DNA of 64,000 nt from Phycisphaerales bacterium UBA3190 (GCA_002364005.1 DEXG01000017.1:186007-250006); one strand, 5' to 3'; positions 28,746 through 36,858 are shown, counted from the first letter of the stretch. The notes: generated by a model not told the origin, from the letters alone. Numbers and translations are program-made.

Positions 28746-29855
28746 TCAATCAAACAACGACGCGCAGGGCTCGTGCCTGGCACCCTGCCCGTCAGCGACC
28801 GCGTACCTGGCCCCGGGGAACATCGCCGCCGAGCCGTGCTCGCCGTCTTTTCGCAGGGCGTACACAATCACATTGAAGTTCGGACGCTTGGCGTCCCGCA
28901 TGAGCCGCTTCTGACGCTTGCTGTTTTTCACGATCTGGCCCAGCACATGCAAACACGCCTCGGTCGGGCTCATGCCCGTCCCCATCGCCTGCACGATCGC
29001 GAACGACCCGCACGACTGGATGACCGCCTCACCACGACCGGTGGCGCCCGCTGAGCCGATCTCGTTGTCGACATACATGCCCGCACCAACAATCGGCGAG
29101 TCGCCGACCCGCCCCGGGATCTTGTAACTCAGCCCGCTGGTGGTCGTGCACGCCGAGACATCGCCGCTGGTATTCACCGCGGCACAGTGAATCGTCCCGT
29201 AGGTGAACGGGATCGGTTCCTCCATCCCCGCATCGCCTACCGACAGCCCCACTTTCTCACCAGCCGGATCCCAGTCCCGCTGGTCTGGATCGAGCCAGTC
29301 GTCCCGGTCGGACTGCTTGTACTTCCAGCGCAGCCACGCCTCGCGAGCCCGCTCGGTCAGCAACTCCTCATGCGGGAACCCGTGGGCCCGGGCGAACTCG
29401 TACGCCCCCTTACCCACGATCATCACATGATCGGTGGTCTGCAGCACCTTCAGCGCCACCGCCGCCGGGTGCATGATGTTCTCAATGCACGCAACCGAGC
29501 CTGCCTTGTGGGTCGGGCCGTGCATTACCGATGAATCGAGCTGCACCACCCCGCGTTCATTTGGGAGCCCACCATAACCCACCGTCATGTCGTTCGGATC
29601 CGCTTCAACGATCCCCACGCCCTCAACAATGCCAAGCACCGGATCGCTGCCGTCCCTGATGCGTTTCACCGCCCGGTCCACGGCTTGCAGCCCATTCCCC
29701 GAAGCGATGCTGACCGCTGCATCTGGGCTCCCAACGACTCCGGATGCCGAGCGTTGCGCCGAGGCGGTACTCAACCCACCGGCCACGCCAATCGCCCCAA
29801 TGCCCGCGATCGAACCCGTTCTGAGAAAATCACGCCGCGTCTGTGTGTCATTCAT
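28746..29855 (-). CDS. N4-(beta-N-acetylglucosaminyl)-L-asparaginase, Tat-exported
   Basis: A 369-residue Ntn-hydrolase of the glycosylasparaginase family. A Tat signal (TRRDFLRTGSIAGIG) starts the protein from ATG 29855. The precursor should self-cleave before the nucleophilic Thr in YGTIHCAAV; the beta-subunit motifs GRVGDSPIVGAGMYVD and ATGRGEAV follow. It cleaves the GlcNAc-Asn bond of glycoasparagines, so it may take part in glycoprotein degradation outside the cytoplasm. There is no Shine-Dalgarno; TATATT ends 6 nt before the ATG. Confidence 0.9.
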   Translation of the reverse strand: MNDTQTRRDFLRTGSIAGIGAIGVAGGLSTASAQRSASGVVGSPDAAVSIASGNGLQAVDRAVKRIRDGSDPVLGIVEGVGIVEADPNDMTVGYGGLPNERGVVQLDSSVMHGPTHKAGSVACIENIMHPAAVALKVLQTTDHVMIVGKGAYEFARAHGFPHEELLTERAREAWLRWKYKQSDRDDWLDPDQRDWDPAGEKVGLSVGDAGMEEPIPFTYGTIHCAAVNTSGDVSACTTTSGLSYKIPGRVGDSPIVGAGMYVDNEIGSAGATGRGEAVIQSCGSFAIVQAMGTGMSPTEACLHVLGQIVKNSKRQKRLMRDAKRPNFNVIVYALRKDGEHGSAAMFPGARYAVADGQGARHEPCASLFD

Positions 29856-29861
29856 GCCCTG

Positions 29862-29867
29862 AATATA
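29862..29867 (-). promoter_or_regulatory. -10-like TATATT, leaderless arrangement
   Basis: In leftward reading TATATT ends 6 nt before the ATG at 29855; no Shine-Dalgarno. Confidence 0.5.
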
Positions 29868-30350
29868 CCGGCATCCGTCATCGCCTGACCCACGAACCAC
29901 CGCGCAGAATACCCTAGATTCACATGCCACACCCGGGCAACACCCAATCTCGCGCTCGCAGGATTGGCCCTACGAATGATGAGCAAGCCAACCTGCTCAG
30001 CGTCGTCGAACGGGTATCAACAATTTGTGGACAACCCTTTCCTCAGGACTTACTCCTGTGCAATCGGAATGATGCATGACTCGATGAACAGGAGGTGTTG
30101 ACCCTATCCCCAACCACCTTCCGCCAGCTTGTGTTTTCCTCGATATCAACCGCCTCTCCCTACGACTACGAACACCCCCAACTCACTTTTCAACAGCGAC
30201 TTACACGACACCATGCCAATCCTGATACATCGTCATCTGTTTGTGCGAATATCTCTGCGAACATGCCAGTCGTGCACCGTCATATTCAACCTTGCACTCA
30301 GACATTTCCCAGACCCAAACGCCCCCTTGAATAAGGGGATTACAGGCCAT
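29868..30350. other. Non-coding region, no supported gene
   Basis: About 480 nt with lower GC (near 50%) than the surroundings. It contains an isolated AGGAGGTG at 30089-30096 without a convincing reading frame behind it, one DnaA-box-like 9-mer (TGTGGACAA, one mismatch), and a 6-bp hairpin CCCCTT-GAAT-AAGGGG at 30324-30339. I see no gene, tRNA or repeat array. It could be a long leader or a decayed gene. Confidence 0.5.
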
Positions 30351-30378
30351 TGGCAAATCACACCCTTCGGCTACATTT
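30351..30378 (+). promoter_or_regulatory. Candidate promoter of the ferric-reductase/Rieske cassette
   Basis: TTGGCA (30351-30356), 16 nt, TACATT (30373-30378). It lies about 53 nt before the first start codon of the cassette. Confidence 0.5.
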
Positions 30379-30430
30379 GTATTTCATAACGCTCGAAGAG
30401 GGGCACTAGCCAACAGGGGAACGGCACAAC

Positions 30431-30625
30431 ATGCCCGAGATGATTCTCTCGTCTCTCACCATCTATTTTGCTTTGGGAGTGATCTTTGCGGTCCTGTTCC
30501 AGGCCTTTGGTCTGCGCCGCATCGATCCCAGCACAAGCGACGCGACGATCGGTTTTCGTGTCCTCAGCTTCCCAGGCTGCGCCATGCTGTGGCCGGTCCT
30601 CTTGATGAAGTGGGTGAAAAGTTGA
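30431..30625 (+). CDS. Small membrane protein, first gene of the Rieske cassette
   Basis: 64 residues with an N-terminal membrane segment (TIYFALGVIFAVLFQAFGL), then RRIDPSTSDATIGFR and a second hydrophobic part with a PGCAMLWPVLLMKW ending. Similar short proteins with the ID..GFR...PG...LWP pattern are, to my recollection, encoded next to ferric-reductase-like/Rieske proteins in other bacteria; no function is known to me. A weak AGGGGA lies upstream. The stop overlaps the next mini-gene (TTGA). Confidence 0.75.
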   Translation: MPEMILSSLTIYFALGVIFAVLFQAFGLRRIDPSTSDATIGFRVLSFPGCAMLWPVLLMKWVKS

Positions 30626-30729
30626 GACGCCCACATCGTGCCATTCACCTGCTGCTGGCGGTCCTGCTCATGCTCTGCATCATGGCCCTGCTCACCAGCG
30701 CCTGGCTCATGCACGGGTTTCAATCATGA
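30622..30729 (+). CDS. 35-residue single-pass membrane mini-protein
   Basis: A short frame from TTG 30622 to TGA 30729. It begins RRPHRAIH and continues with one hydrophobic helix (LLLAVLLMLCIMALLTSAWL) and a short tail, HGFQS. Its TTG overlaps the upstream stop (TTGA) and its stop overlaps the downstream ATG (ATGA), so all 108 nt are framed by translational coupling; this and the positive-then-hydrophobic layout argue for a real gene. It is too short for normal gene callers. It probably forms a complex with its neighbours; this is inference. Confidence 0.65.
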   Translation: MRRPHRAIHLLLAVLLMLCIMALLTSAWLMHGFQS

Positions 30730-31793
30730 CCAACTCATACCAAGCCGTGCAATGGAATCACCATAAGCGTCTCTATGACCTGTGCATTGTCGCGTTCGTG
30801 GTGTTCTTCGTAACAGGCTTCGTCGTGCTCGGGCGGGTGTTCTTCCCGCCTCCCGGGGACATCTCTTTGCCCGTTCTGCTGATCCGTGCCCTCGGGATCT
30901 GTGCCGTGCTGATGCTGCACATCATCCTCATCATCGGACCACTCGCCCGCATCTCCCCCCGATTCAGCCCACTGCTCTACAACCGACGCCACCTGGGCGT
31001 CAGTTTCTTCATTGTGGCTCTCATGCACGCCGTGCTGGTCATCGGGTTCTACGGCGGCTTCGGCACCCGCAACCCGATCACCGCGGTGCTGCTGCACGAA
31101 AGCGACACCGTCCCCTTCGAGCTGCTCGGCTTCCTGGCGCTGGTCATCTTCGCGCTCATGGCCGCCACAAGCCACGACTTCTGGCTCGCCAATCTCGGGC
31201 CCTCGTTCTGGAAGTTCGTGCACATGGGCGTCTATGTCGCGTACACGCTCGTCATCGCCCATGTCGTATTCGGCTCGCTCCAAAGCGAGAACAACAGCAT
31301 CCCGCTCATGCTCATCAGTCTTGGTGCCCTGATCGTGGGATCGCTTCATATCTTCACCGGTTGGCGCGAGGTCCAGTTCGACCACGGCGTACAGCACCAC
31401 GCACTCGTGCGCGACGATGCAGCGACCTGGGTTGATGTCTGCAGCGTCGATGACATCAAACCCGAACGGGCACACATCACCCAGATCAGCAGTTCCGAAC
31501 GCATCGCGGTCTTCCGCAATGGGAACACCGTATCGGCGATGACCAATGTCTGTCCCCACCAGGGCGGGCCGCTCGGTGAGGGGAAGATTGTCGATGGCTG
31601 CGTGACCTGCCCGTGGCATGGCTACCAGTTCAAACCCGATGATGGCCAATCTCCACCGCCATTCACCGAGAAGATCGCAACATACGACATCCGGGTCGAA
31701 GGCCGACGGGTGCTGATCAACCCGAAGCCGAATGAAGCGGGTACCCGCGTGCCGCCCGCATCATTTGAGCCATGGAGAGAGGGCAGCGTATGA
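30726..31793 (+). CDS. Ferric-reductase-like membrane domain fused to a Rieske [2Fe-2S] domain
   Basis: 355 residues. The N-terminal ~220 residues hold six or seven helices of ferric-reductase-like type with His in successive helices (LMLHIILIIGP, FIVALMHAVLV, WKFVHMGVYVAYTLVIAHVV) that could bind two b haems. Residues about 235-345 form a Rieske domain with Cys276/His278 (CPHQGGPLG) and Cys295/His298 (CPWHGYQF). The fusion suggests a membrane electron-transfer chain from haem b to an Fe-S centre or the reverse; the partner is unknown. It overlaps both neighbours by 4 nt. It is not the canonical bc1 Rieske protein, because the iron site is attached to a different membrane core. Confidence 0.85.
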   Translation: MTNSYQAVQWNHHKRLYDLCIVAFVVFFVTGFVVLGRVFFPPPGDISLPVLLIRALGICAVLMLHIILIIGPLARISPRFSPLLYNRRHLGVSFFIVALMHAVLVIGFYGGFGTRNPITAVLLHESDTVPFELLGFLALVIFALMAATSHDFWLANLGPSFWKFVHMGVYVAYTLVIAHVVFGSLQSENNSIPLMLISLGALIVGSLHIFTGWREVQFDHGVQHHALVRDDAATWVDVCSVDDIKPERAHITQISSSERIAVFRNGNTVSAMTNVCPHQGGPLGEGKIVDGCVTCPWHGYQFKPDDGQSPPPFTEKIATYDIRVEGRRVLINPKPNEAGTRVPPASFEPWREGSV

Positions 31794-32623
31794 CCGACCA
31801 GCCCCACCCCCATGATCACCAAACGGGCGGCAGCGATACCGACCCCTTTTATGTCGGGTATCTCCCTGCCCCCGCAGAGCATCAGCGGACCGTACGCCTC
31901 TTCATCGCCCTCATGATCATCTGGCTCAGCGCCACCGCCATCATCCTCGTGCTCACGCAGCGTGCGCCTGGAATCGCGACCTGGGATAACAGCAACGAGC
32001 AAACCTGGACCGGCTTGTTCATCGAAAAGCCCTACCCCATGCTGATCTCCGATGATCCCGAGGCACCGTACCCCCTGCTCATCGTATCGATGGGCAAGAA
32101 GGGGGCACACGATCGCCTGCGCGATGCCCACTGCCACCGCATCTCCATCCGCGGCTACGAACTTCAGCGTGAGGGGCGGCACCTCATCGAACTCTCAGAT
32201 GCTCCCGAGGCGATCGAGATCGGCGAAGCAGTCGATCCCAAGCTCTGCCCCACCATGTCCATACTCAGCGAAAAGCCCGTCGTGCTGACCGGCGAGATCA
32301 CCGACGGGAAGTGCTACCTCGGTGCCATGAAGCCCGGCGACGGACTCGGGCACCGTTCGTGCGCCATGCTCTGCCTCCGCGGCGGGCTCCCACCAATGTT
32401 CGTCGCTGAATCGGACCTCGGCGACATCCTCTACCCGCTCCTCATCGTCGATGGCTCAACCCAACTCGACGAAGCGTGCATGCCAAAGGTTGCCTGCCGT
32501 GTACACATCCATGGACGCATCGGCGTCATCGCGGGCATGCCGGTGTTTGATACCACCTCGGACCAGATCACGCTGGCCTCGGACGGCTTTGACTCACCAA
32601 TCGGTCTGCCCGCCAATCCCTAA
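31790..32623 (+). CDS. Single-pass membrane protein of the Rieske cassette, function unknown
   Basis: 277 residues. The ATG at 31790 overlaps the Rieske stop (ATGA). A His-rich N-terminus (PHPHDHQ) and one helix (LFIALMIIWLSATAIILVLT, near 36-55) are followed by a large probably extracytoplasmic domain. The most striking part is GEITDGKCYLGAMKPGDGLG, followed by HRSCAMLCLRGGLPPM, with three Cys and a His close together that could bind a metal. I do not recognise a characterised family. Its coupling to the Rieske fusion implies a shared complex. Confidence 0.75.
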   Translation: MTDQPHPHDHQTGGSDTDPFYVGYLPAPAEHQRTVRLFIALMIIWLSATAIILVLTQRAPGIATWDNSNEQTWTGLFIEKPYPMLISDDPEAPYPLLIVSMGKKGAHDRLRDAHCHRISIRGYELQREGRHLIELSDAPEAIEIGEAVDPKLCPTMSILSEKPVVLTGEITDGKCYLGAMKPGDGLGHRSCAMLCLRGGLPPMFVAESDLGDILYPLLIVDGSTQLDEACMPKVACRVHIHGRIGVIAGMPVFDTTSDQITLASDGFDSPIGLPANP

Positions 32624-32641
32624 GCACGGCGTGGGTCGCAC

Positions 32642-32647
32642 TATGAT
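32642..32647 (+). promoter_or_regulatory. -10-like TATGAT, leaderless arrangement
   Basis: TATGAT ends 6 nt before the ATG at 32654; no Shine-Dalgarno. Confidence 0.5.
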
Positions 32648-32653
32648 CTGTTC

Positions 32654-33427
32654 ATGAACGCCCACCTCGTCCAACTCGATATCGCCTGGGAAGACAAACA
32701 GACCAACCATCAGCGGGTGCGGTCACTCATCGATGAAACCCAGCCCAAACGGGGCGATCTCATCGTGCTCCCGGAGCTGTTCGATGTCGGGTTCACGCTC
32801 AACACCCGCGCCGCGATCGACCACGACAACGCAACGTTGCGGTTTCTCCAATCGCTCGCCGATGAGACCGCGTGCGTCATTCATGGCTCTCGCGCCGTGC
32901 CCGCCCCGGAGAGTGAACTCGCGCTGAACTGCGCCACGATCTGCACCCCCAACGCCACCCCCTCACCGGCCTGTGAGTATCACAAGATCCACCCCTTCTC
33001 CTTCGGGCGCGAGACCGAGTCGTACACCGGCGGGAACACGCTCAAGCACTACCGCTGGGGCGAGTTGCAAGTGTGCCCCGCCGTCTGCTATGACCTGCGC
33101 TTCCCCGAGCTGTTCCGCTTGGGCGTCAAGGCCGGCGCTCAGGCGTTCGTGCTGGGCGCCAACTGGCCCAGCCCGAGACAGCAGCACTGGCGCACGCTGA
33201 GCATCGCACGCGCCATCGAGAACCTTTCGTTCGTCCTCGCCGTCAACCGCTGCGGCAGCGACCCGTTCCTCCCCTACTCGGGTGGCAGCATCGCCATCGA
33301 TCCCAAGGGGAACATCCTGGGCGAGCTGGGTGACGAGGAGGGCGTGCTGAGCGTCGAGATCGACCCGAGCGTGCTGCACGACTGGCGGAAGACCTTCCCT
33401 GCGCTGCAGGACATCAAACTGATCTGA
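32654..33427 (+). CDS. Carbon-nitrogen hydrolase, omega-amidase (YafV/Nit2) type
   Basis: A 257-residue cytosolic enzyme of the nitrilase superfamily. The catalytic triad is visible: Glu in VLPELFDVGF, Lys in YHKIHPFSFG and Cys in AVCYDLRFPELFR. The GFT after the Glu and the overall length match omega-amidases, which deaminate alpha-ketoglutaramate or alpha-ketosuccinamate. Leaderless-type start. It follows the Rieske cassette by 30 nt but has its own -10-like element, and it converges on rplS. Confidence 0.88.
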   Translation: MNAHLVQLDIAWEDKQTNHQRVRSLIDETQPKRGDLIVLPELFDVGFTLNTRAAIDHDNATLRFLQSLADETACVIHGSRAVPAPESELALNCATICTPNATPSPACEYHKIHPFSFGRETESYTGGNTLKHYRWGELQVCPAVCYDLRFPELFRLGVKAGAQAFVLGANWPSPRQQHWRTLSIARAIENLSFVLAVNRCGSDPFLPYSGGSIAIDPKGNILGELGDEEGVLSVEIDPSVLHDWRKTFPALQDIKLI

Positions 33428-33465
33428 CCACATCATCGATCCACACCCAGAAAAACTGCACCCAT

Positions 33466-33492
33466 AAAAAAGCCCCGCGATTCGCGGGGCTT
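33466..33492 (-). terminator. Rho-independent terminator of rplS
   Basis: In leftward reading, a 9-bp stem AGCCCCGCG/CGCGGGGCT with a 3-nt loop is followed by six T, 23 nt after the rplS stop. Confidence 0.88.
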
Positions 33493-33514
33493 GATGATTC
33501 GATTCGGATCGTGC

Positions 33515-33907
33515 TTACTTCTGCACGGTTTCCTGGCCTTCGACATGCTTCATGCCGCGGCGGCGATCACGAAGACGACGCGACTTACCAACGCGGTCAC
33601 GCAGGTAGTAGAGCTTGGCACGGCGGGCATCGCCACGACGCACGACCTCGAACTTCGAGATCAGCGGCGAGTTGATGGGCCAGGTCTTCTCAACACCGAT
33701 GTCACCAACCATGCGACGCACGGTGATGTTCTCGTCGATGCCGCGACCCTTGCGGGAGATCAGGATGCCCTGATAGACCTGGATGCGTTCCTTGTCGCCC
33801 TCGACGATACGCAGGTGCACATTGACCGTGTCACCAATGTCAAAGCGGGGTACATCAGTCTTCAGTTGCTCGGCGTTGATCGATTCGATGATCTGCTGGG
33901 TGCCCAT
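33515..33907 (-). CDS. rplS: 50S ribosomal protein L19
   Basis: 130 residues, usual length. Diagnostic segments are FDIGDTVNVHLRIVEGDKER, QVYQGILISRKG, ENITVRRM and WPINSPLISKFEVVRRG. L19 sits at the 30S-50S interface. AAGGAT precedes the ATG. In many bacteria it closes an rpsP-rimM-trmD-rplS operon; here it stands alone with its own terminator. Confidence 0.98.
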   Translation of the reverse strand: MGTQQIIESINAEQLKTDVPRFDIGDTVNVHLRIVEGDKERIQVYQGILISRKGRGIDENITVRRMVGDIGVEKTWPINSPLISKFEVVRRGDARRAKLYYLRDRVGKSRRLRDRRRGMKHVEGQETVQK

Positions 33908-34033
33908 GGCAAGTATCCTTCATTTGGCCCGTACGCGATCTCCGCGCCGGGACGGCAACGATAGGCCCCGCCGCCGGGCTTGTCGAGGGGCACAAAGCGG
34001 TGAAATCACGCTTCTGCGTTCAGCAGCCCGGTC

Positions 34034-34039
34034 TACACT
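34034..34039 (+). promoter_or_regulatory. -10-like TACACT, leaderless arrangement
   Basis: TACACT ends 6 nt before the ATG at 34046; no Shine-Dalgarno. Confidence 0.45.
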
Positions 34040-34045
34040 CCCAGC

Positions 34046-35092
34046 ATGAAAGCAATCGTCGTCACCAAGCAAGGCAACCCGGTCGCACCAAACATCGCCC
34101 TGCAAAGCAGCTGGCCAGACCCGCTCATGGCTCGCCCGGGCGAAGTCATCGTGAAAACACTCTGCTCCGCCTTCAATCATATGGATCTCTGGGTGGGCAA
34201 GGGTGTCCCCGGGCTCGAACTCGATTACCCGCGTGTCTCAGGATGCGACGCCTGCGGCGAGGTCCTCGCCGTCGGTGAGGGCGTCGATGAGTCCTGGATC
34301 GGCAAACGCGTGATCTACAACGCCGCGGTCGTGGTCCCCGATCGGGCCCGCCCCACGGACCCGCCCGCCAGCACCATGTGCCCCAACTACGAACTCATCG
34401 GCGAGCACCACAACGGGGCTCACGCGGAGATGTTCGCCTGCCCCGCCGATAACCTCGCCGCTGTCAGCGACGACGCCGACCCCGCCGAGGCCGCTGCCTT
34501 CGGGCTCTGCGCCCTGACCGCCTACTCCATGATGCTCACCAAGGGCGACCTCCGCCCGGGTCAGTCGGTCCTCATCACCGGCATCGGAGGCGGGGTCGCC
34601 ACCAGCGCCCTGGCCATCGCCAAGCACATTGGCTGCCCGGTCTGCGTCACCTCACGCCACCAGCACAAGCTCGACGCGGCCATCAAGCTCGGCGCCGACC
34701 ACGCCGTCCTCGACGAGGGGAAGGACTGGTCCCGCGATGTCCGGGCCTGGACCAACAAGCGGGGTGTCGACATGGCCGTCGACTCGGTCGGCAAGGCCAC
34801 CCACCTCTCGAGCATCAAGTCGCTCGCCCGAGGCGGTGCCTATGTCACCCCGGGCTGCACCACCGGCCCCGACGCCACGACCGACCTCGCCCGCATCTTC
34901 TGGAACCAGCTGCGAATCCTCGGCTCGACCATGGGCAGCAACGACGAGTTCAAGGAAGTCGTGGCCCTCTTCAACGCCGGTGCCGTCAAGCCCGTCGTCG
35001 ACAAGGTCTTCAAGCCCGAAGAATGTACCCAGGCCTATGAGCGGCTCGAAGCGAGCGAGCAGTTCGGCAAGGTCGTCATCGACTGGCGCTGA
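34046..35092 (+). CDS. Zinc-type alcohol dehydrogenase / quinone oxidoreductase family protein
   Basis: A 348-residue medium-chain dehydrogenase/reductase. The GroES-like N-terminal domain has NHMDLWVGKGVPG and VSGCDACGEVLAVGEGV. The nucleotide-binding domain begins QSVLITGIGGGVATSALAIA and continues to GVDMAVDSVG. The cysteines of the structural zinc lobe are not in the canonical spacing, so zinc dependence is uncertain and the substrate is unknown. Leaderless-type start; shares a bidirectional terminator with rpsP. Confidence 0.85.
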   Translation: MKAIVVTKQGNPVAPNIALQSSWPDPLMARPGEVIVKTLCSAFNHMDLWVGKGVPGLELDYPRVSGCDACGEVLAVGEGVDESWIGKRVIYNAAVVVPDRARPTDPPASTMCPNYELIGEHHNGAHAEMFACPADNLAAVSDDADPAEAAAFGLCALTAYSMMLTKGDLRPGQSVLITGIGGGVATSALAIAKHIGCPVCVTSRHQHKLDAAIKLGADHAVLDEGKDWSRDVRAWTNKRGVDMAVDSVGKATHLSSIKSLARGGAYVTPGCTTGPDATTDLARIFWNQLRILGSTMGSNDEFKEVVALFNAGAVKPVVDKVFKPEECTQAYERLEASEQFGKVVIDWR

Positions 35093-35118
35093 GCGACCTG
35101 CTCAGATCAAACCCACAT

Positions 35119-35149
35119 AAAAAAACACCCTGCAGATGCAGGGTGTTTT
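35119..35149. terminator. Bidirectional terminator between adh-like gene and rpsP
   Basis: AAAACACCCTGCA (35122-35134) is fully complementary to TGCAGGGTGTTTT (35137-35149). A/T tracts on both sides give a T-run in either direction. It lies between convergent genes. Confidence 0.85.
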
Positions 35150-35174
35150 CATTGAATCTGTTTTGGCAAGTGCC

Positions 35175-35750
35175 TTACTCAGCAGCGGCCTCTTCGCCGG
35201 CTTCTTCAGCGGCTTCGGGCTCGGGCTCAGGTGCGGGCTTGGCCGCGTCGGCCTTGGCCTTGGCGTCCTGTGCCTCGGAGAGTGCCTTGGCAGCAACATC
35301 CGACTTGGCGTTGGCAACCGTGTTCTTGGCGTTGTTGAGTGCACGCTTGGCGGCGTTCCCGAACGGGGTCAGGTCCGCTTCGCTGTCCTCGGCCATCTTG
35401 TCGATCTCAGCGATGATGCCCTCGATGGACTTGATCGCCTTCTTGCACTCGCCACGCTTCATGTTGATCTCGCGACGCTTGACCCACTGGGCCTTCATGT
35501 CGCCGTCGAGGATGTCGGCGTGACCGAGCATGTCCATGACGGTCTCGCTGGGCTGTGCACCCTTCTCGAGCCAGGCCTTGATCTCTTCGGTCTTGAGGAC
35601 GATCTGCTTGTCTTCGTCCTTCTCCATCGGGTTGTAGAACCCGAGGTTCTCGAGCACACGACCGTTACGCCGGGTGCGCTGGTCGATCGCGTTGATACGG
35701 TAGAACGGGCGGTGGCTGCGGCCGAAGCGCTGCATACGAATACGAACCAT
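35175..35750 (-). CDS. rpsP: 30S ribosomal protein S16 with long C-terminal extension
   Basis: 191 residues against about 80-90 in most bacteria. The S16 fold occupies the first ~85 residues (MVRIRMQRFGRSHRPFYRI, GRVLENLGFYNP). The extra ~105 residues are helical and Lys/Ala-rich, then very acidic and Pro/Ala-rich (KPAPEPEPEAAEEA near the end). Related long S16 proteins occur in some planctomycetes and Bacteroidota. The ATG at 35750 has GGAGA upstream; the longer upstream frame lacks the S16 start. It is divergent from trmD and no rimM is adjacent. Confidence 0.95.
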   Translation of the reverse strand: MVRIRMQRFGRSHRPFYRINAIDQRTRRNGRVLENLGFYNPMEKDEDKQIVLKTEEIKAWLEKGAQPSETVMDMLGHADILDGDMKAQWVKRREINMKRGECKKAIKSIEGIIAEIDKMAEDSEADLTPFGNAAKRALNNAKNTVANAKSDVAAKALSEAQDAKAKADAAKPAPEPEPEAAEEAGEEAAAE

Positions 35751-35948
35751 GGGAAGTCTCCTTCGTTTCTGCCCGCTCTGTGCGGGAGTTCTGACCGGCG
35801 CGACCGGACTCGATGTGAGCCGGTTTGATCCCTCGACTGTCCCAACCATTGGGACTGTCTGCGTTCACCGGGTCTCAATGATTCACCGCCATCCGCCCCG
35901 AATCCACTCAGCAGGGACCCAAAGTGCGGTTTTCGCCCGATTCCCCAC

Positions 35949-35954
35949 TATCAT
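35949..35954 (+). promoter_or_regulatory. -10-like TATCAT, leaderless arrangement
   Basis: TATCAT ends 5 nt before the trmD ATG at 35960; no Shine-Dalgarno. Confidence 0.5.
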
Positions 35955-35959
35955 CACTC

Positions 35960-36748
35960 ATGCGCATCGATGTGCTCACCACCTTCCCAGAGCTCTTCAG
36001 CACCCAATCACCCGGGGTGCTGGGTGTCTCGATCCCCAAGCGGGTCATCGACGCGGGGCTGCTCAGCGTTCACGCAACCGATATACGGGACCACACCACC
36101 AACAAGCACCTCAAGACCGATGACCGCCCATTCGGGGGCGGTCCGGGCATGGTCATGATGTGCCAGCCCGTCTGGGACGCGGTGACCGCCGTCGAATCGC
36201 AGGACCCCACCCCCGCCCGACGCATCCTGCTGACCCCGCAGGGCGTGCCCCTGACCCAGGCGCTAGTCGAGGAACTGGCCCAGCAGCCCCGCCTGCTGAT
36301 GATCGCCGGGCACTACGAGGGCATCGACGAACGCGTGATCGAGAAACTCGACCCGCTCGAGATCTCGCTGGGCGACTATGTACTCTCCGGCGGCGAGCTG
36401 GGTGCGCTGGTGCTGATCGACGCCATCGCCCGCATGCAGCCCGGTGCCCTGGGGCACGCGGACTCGGCGGCAGAGGACTCGTTCTCTCAGGCCCAGACCA
36501 CCAACAGCGAGGGGCAGCCCATCGCCAAGAAGATCCTCCAATCGCTCAACATCCCCAAAGGGGCCAAGCTGCTCGACTGCCCCCACTACACCCGGCCGCA
36601 GGTCTGGGAGGGCATCGAGATCCCCAAGGTCCTCGTCAGCGGCGATCACGACGCGGTCGCCAAATGGCGTCTCGAACAGCGATTGCAACGCACTCGGCAG
36701 CGACGCCCGGATTTGCTCAAAAACAGCGATTCGAATACGCTTTCTTAA
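35960..36748 (+). CDS. trmD: tRNA (guanine-37-N1)-methyltransferase
   Basis: A 262-residue SPOUT methyltransferase that methylates G37 of tRNAs using S-adenosylmethionine and so guards the reading frame. Family segments are DVLTTFPELF, DDRPFGGGPGMVMMCQP, AGHYEGIDERV, and LGDYVLSGGELGALVLIDA, the knot that binds the cofactor. The start MRIDVLTTFPE is standard for the family; an upstream in-frame Met at 35924 is rejected. It diverges from rpsP with 209 nt between. Confidence 0.97.
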   Translation: MRIDVLTTFPELFSTQSPGVLGVSIPKRVIDAGLLSVHATDIRDHTTNKHLKTDDRPFGGGPGMVMMCQPVWDAVTAVESQDPTPARRILLTPQGVPLTQALVEELAQQPRLLMIAGHYEGIDERVIEKLDPLEISLGDYVLSGGELGALVLIDAIARMQPGALGHADSAAEDSFSQAQTTNSEGQPIAKKILQSLNIPKGAKLLDCPHYTRPQVWEGIEIPKVLVSGDHDAVAKWRLEQRLQRTRQRRPDLLKNSDSNTLS

Positions 36749-36802
36749 TGGTTCTTGGGAATAATCCCCCAAACGGTCCGCATTGTCGGATACTGTTTGA
36801 CC

Positions 36803-36819
36803 GCCGTCCTTTCGACGGC
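36803..36819 (+). promoter_or_regulatory. Leader hairpin before the Cys-rich lipoprotein
   Basis: GCCGTC-CTTTC-GACGGC, a perfect 6-bp stem, lies 40 nt before the ATG at 36859. There is no T-run after it, so it is more likely an mRNA leader element than a terminator. Confidence 0.3.
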
Positions 36820-36858
36820 AACCAAGTAAAACTACCTGGAAACTGGAGCTGAAAACAA

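Noticed and set aside
30020..30040. DnaA-box-like TGTGGACAA as part of a replication origin
   Set aside because: Only one 9-mer with a mismatch; no cluster of boxes, no AT-rich unwinding region and no dnaA/dnaN/gidA gene nearby.
30095..30389. Two short + frames behind an AGGAGGTG
   Set aside because: The site overlaps the first possible start and neither frame has a domain, helix or coding-like third-position bias; both are left as non-coding.
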